Below are positions 25,101-37,455 of a stretch of DNA of 64,000 bases, piece by piece (position 1 is the stretch's first letter; each line of letters starts with the position of its first letter). The stretch spans positions 78,673 to 142,672 of the forward strand of contig MEHQ01001115.1 in NCBI GenBank assembly GCA_008828725.1. The letters run 5' to 3'. The notes beneath the pieces are model-generated. The model did not search any database. It saw only the letters and a list, made by a program, of their open reading frames with translations, and was not told the origin of the DNA. The stretch comes from Saccharina japonica (taxonomy: Eukaryota > Sar > Phaeophyceae > Laminariales > Laminariaceae). Made by a program: the position numbers and the translations under genes.

Positions 25101-28100
25101 TCTCATTTTTGTAGGTGAAAATTCAAAGTTTACGTGCGAAACGTGGGTTTTATTGTTGTGAAGAAATTTATGATTATAACGTTGAGTAACACAACTGGCC
25201 ATCTTCACCGAGTACCCGTAAACCTTGACGGCGCATTGCGTGGTTTCAACCAAAAGGTTACAACTCCTGCTTGGATGAAGATAGCGCCAGTTACAAGTGC
25301 CTGGAAGGGACCGAGAGAGTGTGAGTACACTTGCCGTGAATTCGTAACATCCTCCAACACCTGCTTGACCAAATACAAGTTTAAGTTCTAGTACGTTGGC
25401 CAGACTGTTCTCGTTCTTGAAGTGAATGCGTAACATTCTCAAGTATCGCTTGACCGAATACAAGTTCTAGCTCTCTAGTACGTTGGCCACAATATTTGCA
25501 ATATCTTTCGACTGTATCGAGTGGACAACCTGGCACGGCGGTAGTTCTGCAGTCCGGGTGGGACATGCACTGGGTGCACCGTCACTGACGGCCACCAAAG
25601 AGGCGTTGCAGCCAATAAAATGTTGCTGTCGCCATTATGTGGCACTTCCTGAATGAAGTGGGCCTACAGCCAGTGGTCGGCCGCCCCCCTATCGTTATCT
25701 GCCGTGAATAGTCGACACTACCGGGACCAAGTGTTGGATCTGTTACACCGCAACTATCTATCTTCGCCAATATATCGTATTCTGCGGTGCATTACTGTCT
25801 ACCTGGCGTGTGATATGTTTCAGCTATTTCACCGACTGCGAGCTAACGGATGAGGACATTCCTGGTGTGGCGAACTGCCTGGATGACATAGGGCGCGACA
25901 ACATCGAACGTTTGTGAGTGAAAAAAAGAGTGGTCGTGTTGGACCATGCAGGTGCGTAGACATGGGTAGTATACAACATCTCTATCTTACCCGATATACC
26001 GCCCCCTCTCAGCAAAAAATGCTGTTCGTCCTCTCGAAAACGAGCCGTTGTGTGATCAGACTCATCCCACGGTAGGGGCGTAGCAGAACTTTCGGAGCTC
26101 CTCACATGAGGAGCTCAAACTCTCACACGAAATACGACTTCGGAGACATTAGTTCGCGCAACCCGATCAAAACTTCCAATGCGGTAGTCAAAAACCAAGC
26201 GTACCAGTAAAATATGATCAGTATCCGGTGGTTATTCAAGTGAGGAGCTCAGCTGATCACAAGAAATTGAGCCAAAACGTGGTACCCCTAACGTGAGACT
26301 GCTCATCGATCCGTTCGTAACCAGAAGTACAGAAGTTCAGGACCCAACAACATGGTTGACACGGTTCACGGCTAAGAATTGTTACACATCCTACTATCAA
26401 GCGTGCTGCGAAAAAGGTATACCTTTTTTTGGCTCAAATCGGTTCTGAATGACAAGTGTTTCATTCTTGGGTTCGATATTGTTCATTTTTCATATGTTCT
26501 GACCGGTTGTGCTCCTCACGTGATCAACCACAGGATATTCATATTATGTTACTGGTATACTTGTTTTTGGACTACCGCATTGGAAGGTGTGGTCGATGTG
26601 CGCGAACGAATGCTTCCGAAGTCATGTTTCGGGTGGGATATTGATCATTGTAAGGGGACAATTATGCTGCGCCCCTACCGTGGGATGACTCGGCTCCTCA
26701 ACTCGATTTCGTCGGAGCTTTTCATGATTGGGTTCGATATTGTTCATTTTTTATACTCAGGCCATCAAAACGTCCATCGGGTAGCAAAATATTTGCCTCC
26801 AAAATAAGATTTTGGATGAGGTGTAGAAATTCTCAAGTGACCACCCATATAAGGCAAAAACATGGCGAAGCTCTATCGTAGCATGCGTCCCATAACTACT
26901 CCCCCCCCCCCGCGTGCAAGAATAGAAGGTATGCACGGACGAATTGCAAGCAGTTAACGCCCTTGCGGCTTGTCACCCGTGGGAACAACTCGAAATTGGT
27001 CCAAGACAGGCGCATGTTGATAGTGAGGGTGGGGTTATCTTTGTTATGGCTTACCACGGGATACTGTCAAACCCCGGCCGATCGTTTCTGGTTTCCCGAT
27101 CACCACAGATACATCGAAAACAACGAAGCCCTGACAACGCTGCCTACAGACCTTTTCCAACGGCTTCCAGGCCTACTTCGCCTGTGAGTTCTGCCTGGTG
27201 CATGCTGCTCTGGAGCATAGTTTGCCCCATCGTGGCATACATAAATAGCTGCTATTTTTACCCATTTCCGTATTGTCAGTCGCGCCTAGTGATGATGTGT
27301 CGCTCGGCCCAACGTCCGTGGTACGGTCTGTGCCTCGTGAATTGAAACTTGGCCGAATCAACGTTTGCAACAACATTGGTACTCGCCTGCGTAGCGTAAC
27401 ACTGTACGTCTCATTCTCATCTAAATGAACAGGACCCCTTATCGATCGTTTGGGTCCGGGCGATAGTCGCGGGACTTGATTGAATTGATGTTTCTTATGA
27501 TTTCATGCAGCAGTTTGCCAAATAACAATTCGGGTATATATGTATGTACCCCTTCGAGCCCTTTTCTCGGCAATGGTCGCGCGTGCATGTAGGTCCGTGT
27601 CATCAACATAGGTGATACTGAAGAACTAGTTTGTCGAAATTGAGTGCACTGTCCCTGCAAACGATGGACCACACGATGAGATAACTGCGGAATAACTTAT
27701 AAGTCATGCCTCCCCGCTGATTCCATGTTGTGTAAATATTACCAGGTCCGTTGCCGAAAACAACATCACTGCCTTGCCGTCCGGGATATTCGAGGGGCTT
27801 GAGAAGGTAGAACGCCTGTAAGTGTGGCGTCCTACGCCTTGGGTGGAATGGGTAACAGACGTATCGTTTTCCAGCTGCCATGACCAAACGGCACTACCAA
27901 GCATATAATATATAGGCACTGGTCAAGTTCTTCCTTCCTGAACGTTTTCAACCCGTCGGAGGGCACTGTGAGCTTGTTGCATTATTTAATGGGTTGAGCT
28001 GTAGTGGTGTGGCTACTTTATTTTCGACAAAAGAGTGACAAGATGTAGAGACGAACCCCGCGCATTGTTTCGCCTATGAGTATTGTGGCCGTTCTGCTGG

Positions 28101-31100
28101 GCATTAAATCGATGTCGTTTGCCACTGACGAGCTTATGACGAGGGCGCTCTTATGACGAGGACTTAGGTTTTGGTATGTGGAGCGCAAGCCTAACGCCTG
28201 AAGACGGCCGTCTCCTCCCACTACTTATTTGCACCTAACTCTCTACGTCACCAGGTACCTGAGGCACAACCAGTTGACGACTCTGCCCGAAGGGCTATTC
28301 ACCGACCTTGCAGGTCTTGACAAATTGTAAGGGGGGTACGGTGTTTCTTTCAGATATGTATGCCTGTAGGTCAATGATCTATTTCCTGCACAATGGTTTA
28401 AGGCGCAGTCATCGTACATGAATCAAGGCGGGGTGTGCACGTGCGGCTTTAACGCCTATTCACGATTTGTTTTGGAGGCCATGCGTCTGTTGTAATTGTG
28501 TCCTCTACCCTAGTGTTCTGTGTGCGATTCGTTTCATCACCTCAGAGCATTCGATGGGGTTTGAAGTACATGGTATCGTACGCTTTGTTGCAGTTCCAGA
28601 CTCTACTAATCTATGCTCGAACACGTTCCATGATGTCGTCGATGTGTTTCGACCCGGATGTATATGTGTGCGACGTACATATACTTCTGGAACGTATACC
28701 AGAGCCATGACGGGCACGCGTCGCAAGCTCGGGCACGCCGTCCGGTCATGGTTTCGAGGCATTCGGGTTGGTCGTGATTCCAGCGATATACTGCCAGTTT
28801 TCGCTAATAGATATCCAAGTCTCCCTTTCGAGCTGTGTATGAGTGCACCTTTGTCCCCGCTTTCATGTTGGTGATCACTCATGTGGTTTCCCTGTTATAG
28901 CTCGTGCTTCTGTCGGCGTTTTATGCCGAAGCCGATGATACCGCGTGGTCTCACGGTGAGAAAAATGTGGCCTGTATGCATGGTGACGGACTGCCCGTTG
29001 CGCCCTGACTCTTCACTTTTCTGTGCATGCCACCAGGCTTCTTTACGACAACAAGCTGATTGCTTTATCTGCGGGGATCTTCAACGGGCTCGAAAACCTA
29101 GTTGAACTGTAAGTATGCAGCTGAGGGAATATTGCTTGTTTGTATGGTACTCGTTTGTACTGTATTCGGCCAGTGAGCCAATGTTGAATACTTCGTACTT
29201 ATTCCGGATTGGCAGCAGAGCGACTTGCAGGTTTGGGCCTGGTTGCAGGTGGGGAAATAAACGGCATAAGCATGATAATGTAACTTACCCGCACCCCCCG
29301 CACAGGTTCATCGCAGCCGCTCACGTGCGGCGAATTCGCCTCAATATGTGTATCTTTTAGGGTGTTCGCCCGCTCGACCGCTCGACCGTCGTCGTTTACG
29401 TAAATGACAGCAATACACTGTAGTACGCACGAACGGACAAGTGTTCGATACCAAAACTTGTTTTTAGCCGTACGCACATGTACAGGAAACGAACCGAGGA
29501 CACACCTGCGCCCCAAGGCTGTACGAAAACAATTTAGCGGGGATACGTGAACTATCCACGGGGTTGACAGTTTCATGTCCCGGGAAATAATAACTCCACT
29601 CAACCAGAAACGCGGATATAGCGTATAAATCGCACCCCGTAGAAAATGCTGTACACCCGCACACCGACCCATCCACCCACGCACCCATCCATCCACCACG
29701 AATGTATATCGTTACTTACTGAAGAAATATACCAGGTTGCTGTAGTTGGTTTTGGTGACCGCCCACTCGATCGCCCCCCCTGTCCATCGCCTAGCCGCAA
29801 CAGTATAGTACGACAAGTTTCGAACAAAACGATAACAAAATATGTTTTTTTGGAGTACCTACCCCATCAGAGTTCAACATGATGCCGATAAAAAAAGTCC
29901 ATTTTCTCTCTCGTACAATGTTCGGAGCACGTGATGTCATTTTCCCACCGAGTGAGAATCTCTCCCTTTCGTGACCTTGGGAGCCCCAGTGGTGGTCATT
30001 CGTGAGAAACGCGGGGCCCCGTTAGGTTCGTTCACCCTTAACTAAGAAACGGGTGTCTCAGCTTACAACCGAGCTGTTATAAATGCGCGTGAGTGAGTAC
30101 GTACGTAATCACCGCTTTAAAAAACATTTTTCCGAACAAACATTTCTCTTGTTTTAGTCCTGCACAATTTGGCGAAGTATAGGGCCGGTAGATGGCGCGG
30201 GACGAGCTCTCTGCTCCTCTCCCGGCTTCATGGTCAAACAAAGGCTGGACACCCCAACGGTCATCGCCGTCCTTGCGAACCTGCATCTATCCGCCAGCGT
30301 CCGCCCACACCGGAGTTTCAAGTTATAGGTTGCTCTCGACGACGGTTCGTGGCCAAGATCCCTCTCGGCCCTCCCATCACACCCGAACCCTTTTATTCCT
30401 TTGTGAAAGCCAATTCCACCGCACCCGTCGCCACCACTTTCCTCAACCGCGCCACCCAAGACCGAGCGTCCGCGGAAGGCGACGGCCAATTTCTGCCCTG
30501 TGTACATCGCTGCCTCCGTGCCCACGGCTAAATGCGGAGCTGAAACGCCCCAGATCGGCTTCAAATGATAATATCGAGAATCCATATTAATCGAGGTCAT
30601 AAGACATACCACTACGACCTACGGCTTAGTTCTGTTTTTAGACACACAAACACTTTCGTTTTTGGCGGCGCAGCTTAGGCGCCAAATAGCGCTCTGCGTG
30701 GTGATGGTTTAACCGCATATTGGTTTCATTGATGCATCCCTGTCATATTTTTAGTCGGCGTGGTTTGTCACGGATAAGGGTATCAGAAGGACGGGCTCAT
30801 GGCATGCGATGTATATTGTTTTACAACGTCTCTTTTCCCTTGCGCCACCTGTCACGTTGATCTCGGAACCAGACACCTTGAGTCTAACGACCTGACTACG
30901 CTTCCGAAAGAGCTATTCAGCCCCCTTGGAAGTCTCCAGGAACTGTGAGTGGGTGATGTCTATGTCTTACCCGGGGCAGACGTTTCTCCAAAAGGCTGTA
31001 TGGTCGCAATATCCAAACTACAGTAGACAGCATGCGCGACAAACCTTTGATTTCGTTTTTGGCACTGTCATCGCATAAACAATTGCGCAGTTGGTGCCAG

Positions 31101-32760
31101 GATGAAACAATATGCCCATGCATTGCTTTGGGGGCCGGTCACCCATTTGCCTTCTGGGTTCTACCTCATCTGATATGCGTTAATTCCACGGAGGTCTCGA
31201 GAGAGGGTTTGTTGGGTCTTTTTTTGGCGTTGCGTTGGCGTTTCGGGATCTCGCCCAACCTCGAACGACCCGAGCCAGGAACTGTTAGATACTGATAGAA
31301 TGGCCCTGCTCGAGAGATCCGAGTCTAGACAGTGTGTTCACCAGCGACCTCACAATATACCGAGTACTACGGCAAAATAAGCTGCAGCCCCAATTAGGAT
31401 TGTGGATACAACATGCTGGTAACCTTTGGTGGCAGCGACTGCCTGCACACTATAGCCTACAGTAGCACGCCCTCGCTGCGTCTAGGGAGAATGAAGCGTA
31501 CATACCCCCTGGTGAAGGGAATCAACTAAAACTTTTGTCTCGAACGTCCCGCTTTGATGATCGACAGGTACATGAGGAGGAACCTCGATCTGCAGTGCGT
31601 CCCTGATACGTGAGTATTCTGCGCTCCATCGTTAGCCGGGTGTTTCAGTCGCAGTTTGGACGACTGCTTTCGTACGTAACGGTCACCAGAACGCCAATGC
31701 CGTACCGAAGTTTGACCATTACATATTCCCGCGGTACATTATAGTGACAATGAAATTGATATCCGTGCTTGCGGGCAAACGGTTCCGCGCTCAAGCGATC
31801 ATGACAACCATCATCCACACACCAGTGCCTGCCGCAACTATAACGTTGTTGCCTAGTATAGAGTTGTTGCTATTATCGACCAGGACCCGGATCGGTGGTC
31901 ACACGTACAACTCCGATGGCATCGTCTAGGTCACAATCTGGTCGTCACGCATAGTCAACGTGTCTTGCGCGTACTGTATGGTTCGGTGTTATGCGCGTTC
32001 CACAACAGGCGTTTGTTTCATAATTGCGACCTGATGATACAATACTGTAATATAAAGTGACCAACCCCCCGACCCTCCCCACGTGACCCTCACCGTCTGT
32101 CTGCATCCTGTTCTGTCTACGTTGGACGCAGCGACGCCGTTGTGGATGTTGACCTACCGGGCGATTGTGGTGAGTGGGCCGACACACCACAAGTACATAC
32201 TGATCATGATGACATGCCTCATGCTCCGCTGAATATGAGCACTGTGTTGAGGTAGACTTGCCTCCATACGGCAGCGCCTTCCCCGATGAAAGACGTCACC
32301 TATTTCCGGCTTGTGTTGCCTGTGTGAGACCGCCCGACGTTGCTCATACTGAAGACGTTGCACTGTCGCGCAACCTGTGATTGACCTCATCGGTGATCCT
32401 AACCGCCCGTGTGTGTTCCACTTGGTAGAATGCACCCCGGCCGAGGCGGTGGAGTGCGAAAACGGCTATGTCTGCGTGCCCGGGTCGTCTGGCTACGCTT
32501 GCGGTCAGTGTGCCTCAAATACGGCTTTGTGGGATGTATGCGTACATTCCAAACGGGCAAACATATTTGTTTTGTCTTGTATTGTAACTGACCACTATTT
32601 AACCGCCAAGGTGATTTTTGCGAAGTTTTCCAGCGTCTGTTTGTTCAAGACCGTATTGTCCATACGGGTGGAAACTGACTTGAATCGATATTCCTCCCCT
32701 CTGTATTTTCAACACCACCCCCGGCCGCGAGCATTTGATGCACATCAGAGCCCTACCTAG
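16191..32760 (+). CDS. Secreted two-module LRR protein gene (plus copy)
   Basis: A split gene with 21 exons I can place. Exon 1 (16191-16248) encodes a signal peptide beginning MGSSILCVALLLAGASVID and ends in phase 1. Two ten-exon modules follow (17021-24095 and 25257-32503), giving 1405 coding bases, about 468 residues, with no stop or frameshift. All introns except the signal, module-boundary and pre-EGF introns (phase 1) are phase 2, with GT donors and AG acceptors. The LRRs are the 24-residue typical type, LxxNxLxxLPxGxFxxLxxLxxL, flanked by Cys-bearing caps, so the product should be extracellular. No membrane segment or kinase is visible. The C-terminus is uncertain: the frame stays open past the last EGF exon to a TAG at 32758-32760, or the GTCAGT at 32504 is a donor to an unseen exon. 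Ligand and role are unknown. Confidence 0.8.
17021..24095 (+). CDS. Module 1 of plus LRR gene (10 exons, 225 residues)
   Basis: Exons: cap N1 17021-17087 (GLVNSCLDPDSASYLCQ), cap N2 17402-17491 (YFTDCDLTDDDMAGVATCLD), LRR1 18787-18861 (25 residues, YIDDNENLTTLP), LRR2 19534-19605 (SLGDNNLQSLP), LRR3 20131-20202 (YLRHNKLPTLPEGIF), LRR4 20904-20975 (LLNDNKLVALPPGVF), LRR5 22509-22580 (HLESNDLITLPKGLF), cap C1 23187-23228 (YLKRNYDLQCVPDT), cap C2 23732-23769 (NAVVDVDLPGDC) and EGF-like 24021-24095 (CTPTEAVECDDGFECAPG). The 675 bases enter and leave in phase 1. After the EGF exon the reading frame meets stops, so splicing to module 2 is required. The acceptor of N1 is purine-rich, but it is the only AG between an in-frame TGA and the conserved NSCLD. 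Confidence 0.85.
19116..19365. mobile_element. Degenerate MITE copy in the LRR1-LRR2 intron
   Basis: It starts ACGCGTGCTACGGTCG, carries GGTGCACCATGTTTGCCTTC and TTGAGGAGCTCTTTACC like copy 1, and fades near 19365 around GAACGTTCATAGAACGTTTCAGAC. The far terminal repeat is not recognisable. Confidence 0.5.
20975..22508 (+). other. Long LRR4-LRR5 intron with internal repeat
   Basis: The intron is about 1.5 kb. It contains a direct duplicate near 21150-21450 (words CTGAACCTGCMCTTTTTGAAATGT and GTCCAGTGAGCGTCTA) and another near 21728-21850 (CAGATGTCTGTTTTTGGAGTTGATGAAACGCAACGC twice, in separate short blocks). A GC-rich block at 21960-22200 recurs in the equivalent introns at 30340-30560 and 47880-48290. 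No exon was seen. Confidence 0.5.
24184..25080. other. Insertion in the inter-module intron, plus copy only
   Basis: The inter-module intron is 1161 bp here and 329 bp in the minus gene. Both share CACATGTTGACTAC and then diverge. The plus copy continues into about 0.9 kb of unrelated sequence before homology resumes upstream of cap N1. It probably represents inserted DNA; small inverted words (TAATGCCAAAG near 24680, CTTGGCATTA near 24755) do not define clear ends. Confidence 0.4.
25257..32503 (+). CDS. Module 2 of plus LRR gene (10 exons, 224 residues)
   Basis: Exons: N1 25257-25320 (GYNSCLDEDSASYKCLEG, one residue shorter than module 1), N2 25824-25913 (YFTDCELTDEDIPGVANCLD), LRR1 27109-27183 (YIENNEALTTLP), LRR2 27746-27817 (SVAENNITALPSGIF), LRR3 28255-28326 (YLRHNQLTTLPEGLF), LRR4 29037-29108 (LLYDNKLIALSAGIF), LRR5 30873-30944 (HLESNDLTTLPKELF), C1 31568-31609 (YMRRNLDLQCVPDT), C2 32132-32169 (DAVVDVDLPGDC) and EGF-like 32429-32503 (CTPAEAVECENGYVCVPG). 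The 672 bases have symmetric phase 1. LRR4 has SA where other copies have PP or PA. No second signal peptide was found before this module, supporting one two-module protein rather than two genes. Confidence 0.85.
26040..26888. mobile_element. Compound MITE insertion in the N2-LRR1 intron
   Basis: The right end AACATGGCGAAGCTCTATCGTAGCATGCGT (split here as GGCGAAGCTCTATCG and TAGCATGCGT, ending 26888) is the family terminus. GAGGAGCTC words occur near 26094-26110 and 26235. The block CCCACGGTAGGGGC at about 26055 is inverted at about 26670. This intron is 1195 bp against 474 bp in the minus gene's equivalent, so some 0.7-0.85 kb is inserted, probably nested or expanded copies. Confidence 0.5.
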
Positions 32761-35700
32761 GCTCGCTTGTTGAATACTAATCCCAACAGAGCCTTGTCCG
32801 TACATACACAAACGACCCGCCGTGAGGCCAGAAGCACCCAATACACCATTGTAGTTTCAACATTACTTTCGAACGAGCACAACTTGTAATGATACACTAG
32901 GAGCGCACTACTATGTGTGCGTGTTGCGAGGTTTGCATTGACCATGGCACAGCGATACCTTAAATTGGCTAGTTGCGTAACATAGACGGTGACACGAAGG
33001 CCGGAATCAGACGGAACTTACATAATTTGGTCGTCGTTCCGTTGTTGCTGGGCTCTTCACCCCTAACAATCGAGCCTGCTTTCGATGACACCACAATCCC
33101 TGCACATCACTCCGATGGGGTTCCAATCACATCGATCAGGGTCGTGGGCACAGAACGAATCATCGTCACACGTGCCACCTCTAGCCCCTTTTTGGTCCGA
33201 GACCACGAAACGCGTTCCGTGGATATGATGCGCAAATGTTGTATCTTGTTGTGTCGCTTTAGACGACGGGCGCACGCACCAGACGGGCGTATGCACCAGA
33301 TGATCATACAGTAATGTTAGGGCTCAAGCTACCGGATTGACTAGAAGTTATAATTGCACAGTGAGCTCGACGGGCTGACCGCTAGATATACCAGACGCGG
33401 GGATAGTGTTTGTGTCCGACGCGTTAACAGCTACATTTACGATCCGTCGTAGGCGATGACTTCCCTTGTTTCGAAGCGGTGTCATGCTCTTGGGTTGTTG
33501 CCTGTCTCTAGCCCACCACAAAACCAAATTGCGTGTACTCTTCGTACTAATTAACTGTCGGTACGGCCGCCAAACGATCCCAGCGCCCCCTAAATGAGCC
33601 AGACGACAGCTAGGCGGCGAGTAGATTGTTTACATCCGGCAGTAAGATTTGCCGTCTAGGCGGTCTTTCGAGCCCGGTACAGTAAACCGTCTGGCCGCTT
33701 GTATTTTTTAGAATTTTGTCGTCTTCTGCTGGAAAAACGTGTGAACTCCAACTACACATATTTCAATAATTGTCATACCTTTTAGTACCGTAGACGTTTT
33801 GACCATTCTTGAAATTACAGCGAACTAGACTATGTCACGTATGGCTTGGTGAGTGTTTCGAAACACCATATAATCCCTGGTTTCCAATTGGACTCTCTTT
33901 CTCCCTTGAGTAATGTCACGTGCCACTACATACTCGAGCTGTCACGCTTGATTTATATACATCCTGTACTCGTCGTTCCTTTGTTACTTCGTGTAACGGT
34001 ACTGCAGAAAGTGCTACCCACAAGCTGGGAGGCGAGCTTCGTCTGTCGGACATGCATTAACAGGAAGGACTTGGAAAGTCATCCACAAGACTGGTTCGTG
34101 GTAACCGACCCAACATATTCGGCCGTATACTGCGGGTAAAGGGGGCGCAATCTGTCAGCACACGGGTTAGGGCGGACATGTCGAGATGGCGTCTCTGATG
34201 CAACGCGCCCAACTTGTTCAATGCTGTGCGACAAGTCTGACCCCGTTGTCACACGCGGAAGGGTGTTCGTTCGGATGCTTAGGGTGGGGGCCTTTTGTGC
34301 CGGGGTATACCTAAGCTGGAGACAGCTGTCTGTCACGGCCGTACAATCGACCCCTCTGTGAAGGAAACGTCGTCTAGGGTCACTGCACGCTATTTGGCGC
34401 CTATTGTTTAGGTGGCATTCTTCGTAACTCATAGGTGGCTAAAGGTGTTCACTGCAAGCCGTGTCAACGTGAAGCGGCCACAAGGTCGAAGTCTGGTGGC
34501 TTGTAGTTTTCCACGAAAACCATGAATGGTTAAGCCAATAGTTTTGTTGGCAAGGGACGTGGTGCGGCCTCGTGTATGGCTGAGCGTACGGAGTTCAGCC
34601 ATGGGTACGGGGGTATTGTGGGCGTAGTCGCACCAGGACCTTGCTCTTGCATCTATTTTAATTCGGTGGCGTTGCCCTTTACGGCCAATACGTGGTAGCG
34701 TTGTAGCAGTTGGGAGAAGGGAGACAGGTGGTGTGACGCTTGTCGCGAAGGGATCGTGTGGCACGTGTGACGTTGGCCTAGTCTATTCGTGGAAAGGGTT
34801 CAACAGGCGTCAACGTGTGGAAGGTGTTGAATTATGCGTGTCGGGGGCTCCGAGGGCGTGCTGTGGGGATGGTACGCCTCTGTAACACGTATTCCACCCT
34901 TGGTGTAACATATCTGTTGATTTGTATCCCACCCTTCGTAGCTTATTCCCCATGACCACCGCAAACAAGGCATGCTGGCAGTTTCGACGATACGCATATG
35001 CTTCGAGGTAACACCAGTTTATACTTTATATGTGGGCACAGCACGATCAGGATATGCAGAATGCATGTTTCAACGGCAGACTCGTGGCACGAGCGAGCGA
35101 CTTGTTCGGGAGTGCTATGAGTACAGTTTCCATCACCTACGTACATGGTTTGGTGGCCTCCGCAGGAGGAGCACCTATATATACATACATTGATCTATCG
35201 ACAGTTCATATCTTGATTGTTTGGGACCTACTGCAATTCCTGTCCGCTGAGACGCAGGTAATACCCCGTTACAGAAGAGCTCGGTTAGTATCCGGCGTGT
35301 CGACTGAGTTGGACATCTCACACGCGCACGCGCATTGCATGAGGTCGTTGAGGTGCGCAGGTGAAGCCGCTCCATCCGAGGCAAACCCGCCATTACCGGT
35401 GTGGGGTTCGTTCGGAACCTCAGTGTTGGATACACTTCTAAATTTGGGGAGTTCCGTTGGGCAAAGACGAGAACCGCGGCGTCTGTTCTTGGGGCTTTAA
35501 GCAACAGTGTCAGGACGTTATCTGCGTGTCTGGTAATACGGCGTCAACATGTTAAGCGAGTTAAAATCTACTGCACGGGGTCGCAGGCTTGGGATGCGAA
35601 CACCTTTGCATGGCGTTTTCAGGTTCGCTCGTGCGTTTCGGTCCGGGCTGTAGAACGTTCAACGTGATGGCATGTTGAGCTTTTTGTGCTGATGTTGGGG

Positions 35701-37455
35701 GCCGTACCTGGCTGGTGGATGACCAAGAGGTGCGCTAAGTGCGGGCGGGAAAGGGGAGTGAACGGACGGGGGGAGACATTGAAGGAGGGACGCGTTTTCG
35801 CCGTGTGCGGAAAGTCATTAATATCACAACTCTGTCGACAGCAGCTTGCAGCGTGTACAAATACCATCCTGGCTAATAATAAAAACGTGCCAAGCACATA
35901 CCACAACATATCCGCACCTATCCAAACTTTAGCCTTAGCTACCCGGCCTAGCGTCGCCCAGTTGACATACCCTCGTGTTCTAAGCGAGTAACCTGGTAAA
36001 TAGCGCAAAGCAGTAGTGGAAGTTGTAGCACGACGGTGTAGGAGTCGTCGTCAAGCAAGATGTTTAGTGTGTAAACCATCTCGAGGTTTTCACCAAAGAC
36101 GCTGTTGGCGATAGAACGCAGCCAATTTATTGGCTGCGATAACTGCGACGGATGTGGGTGATAGTGCTATCGATACAAAGTTTTATACCATTTCGCGTGG
36201 TAAACACCACCGCAATCACAATGTTTCAATGATGCGACCCGGCTGACAGTACTTAGGCCGTATTAGTACGCGCACAGCTTGGTATTGCAACCCTTTTATG
36301 AACTTAGCTATTCACCGCCAAGGCAATCTATTGTTACGCTGCGACACCCGGCCCCCGTTTGGCACATTCGCTGAAGCCTCCGATACAGCGCCAATTGGGC
36401 ATTTAACATATACACGTTCATTACATTGATTTTGTTTTCATATCTGACGGACGCGATACACAGAAGCCTGGAATTTGAAGGGCGGACGGATAGTTTGCCC
36501 ATCCTGTACAGGTCATCCAATCAATATATAGCGCGCCTGATATGTATACACTACACACAGAGCGCCCCGGTGTGATGCGGAGTTGATCTTGAGTAGCACA
36601 GGCATTTTTTTCGCGCGCAAGCCGAGGGCGTGACCACTAATGCGTACTTTATCTTCGGACAAGAACCTAAGACGTTTGTTCATGGCGTATTTAGACTTTG
36701 AGCAAAGAAGAGGGTCGCCGAATTCGTGTTCCAGAGAAGGTACGACATTTTCGAATGAACACTACAGTATGTCTATATATAACGTCAAATGGATCGAAGG
36801 CAACGAAACGAAACAATGACACTCATCGTCGATATATAACACGTACCGAGTGAACTGATAAAGTCCAAATGGGTGGCACCGCCGGGTTAAGTGCACAAGA
36901 ATGCAACGTTGCAATAAAATATGTTTCGTTTTCGTGTCGTAGCTCGGACTCACTGCTGCTGCGTCGCTTCGCTTCCACCACGAGATATGAACGGTGTTGC
37001 CTGCAACTTACCTTGCTTGCTCCGTTGACTGGCACGTTCACGTGGTAGCGAAACACTTCCTAAATCTGTTTCACAGCCTGGCCCCTGCTCCGAGGGGAGT
37101 TTAGGCATTGCAAACGTTTAGACTACTACACCATGATTTCGAGGTGCGCATACAAATCAACAACGCAGACGAACAGCCGACGTTTGGCAGAGCAGAGTCG
37201 CAACACCGGGAACTAATTTTCTCTCTACTAGGCAGCCCCTCTCCCCCCTCTGATCAACAGTATCTGTCCGAGTAACGTGTAGTGTGTAGACCGTGTTTGG
37301 GAGGTAGTCATAACGCCTGCATGCATAACACACATAATGGGAGCTTCGTTACAGGCTCTTGCCATAGCTCAAAATTCACGGCACAAAACAAATCAAGAGC
37401 CCTCCTCCCGAGCCTACCGTGCTAGTCAAGTGCACAACACATCCACGCTCATTTC
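32761..37455. other. Conserved inner part of left arm; no secure gene
   Basis: This stretch aligns with 41060-45605 reversed. Scattered short blocks stay in frame in both copies, the best at 35080-35160 with 43168-43248. No continuous gene, membrane segment or known domain is supported. The last exon or 3' UTR of the LRR gene could lie within it. Confidence 0.45.
35080..35160 (+). other. Candidate conserved exon, left copy
   Basis: One frame reads TRGTSERLVRECYEYSFHHL. The right arm (43168-43248, minus strand) reads TRGSSERVCRECREYSFHYL, with no gap or stop over 27 codons and several third-position changes. Flanking sequence aligns less well. It may be a downstream exon of the LRR gene or merely a well-preserved piece of the duplication. 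Confidence 0.25.

Larger units (their letters stand above)
15830..37455 (+). repeat. Left arm of large inverted duplication
   Basis: Anchors match the reverse complement of the right arm in order. Examples: ATGCGAAGGRGGTYCAGA (about 15863 with about 61400), the signal exon (16191 with 59966), all 20 module exons, ATGCACCAGATGATC (33291 with 44880), CGGCCCCCGTTTGGCACATTC (36349 with 42440) and AACGCAGACGRACAGCC (37161 with 41391). Introns and flanks align as well as exons, with many substitutions and indels, so the duplication is not recent. Identity was judged by eye. Confidence 0.85.

Noticed and set aside
24096..25256. Possible second signal peptide and start of a separate gene at module 2
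   Set aside because: No hydrophobic leader was found before module 2 in either copy, and module 1 ends in phase 1 exactly as module 2 requires.
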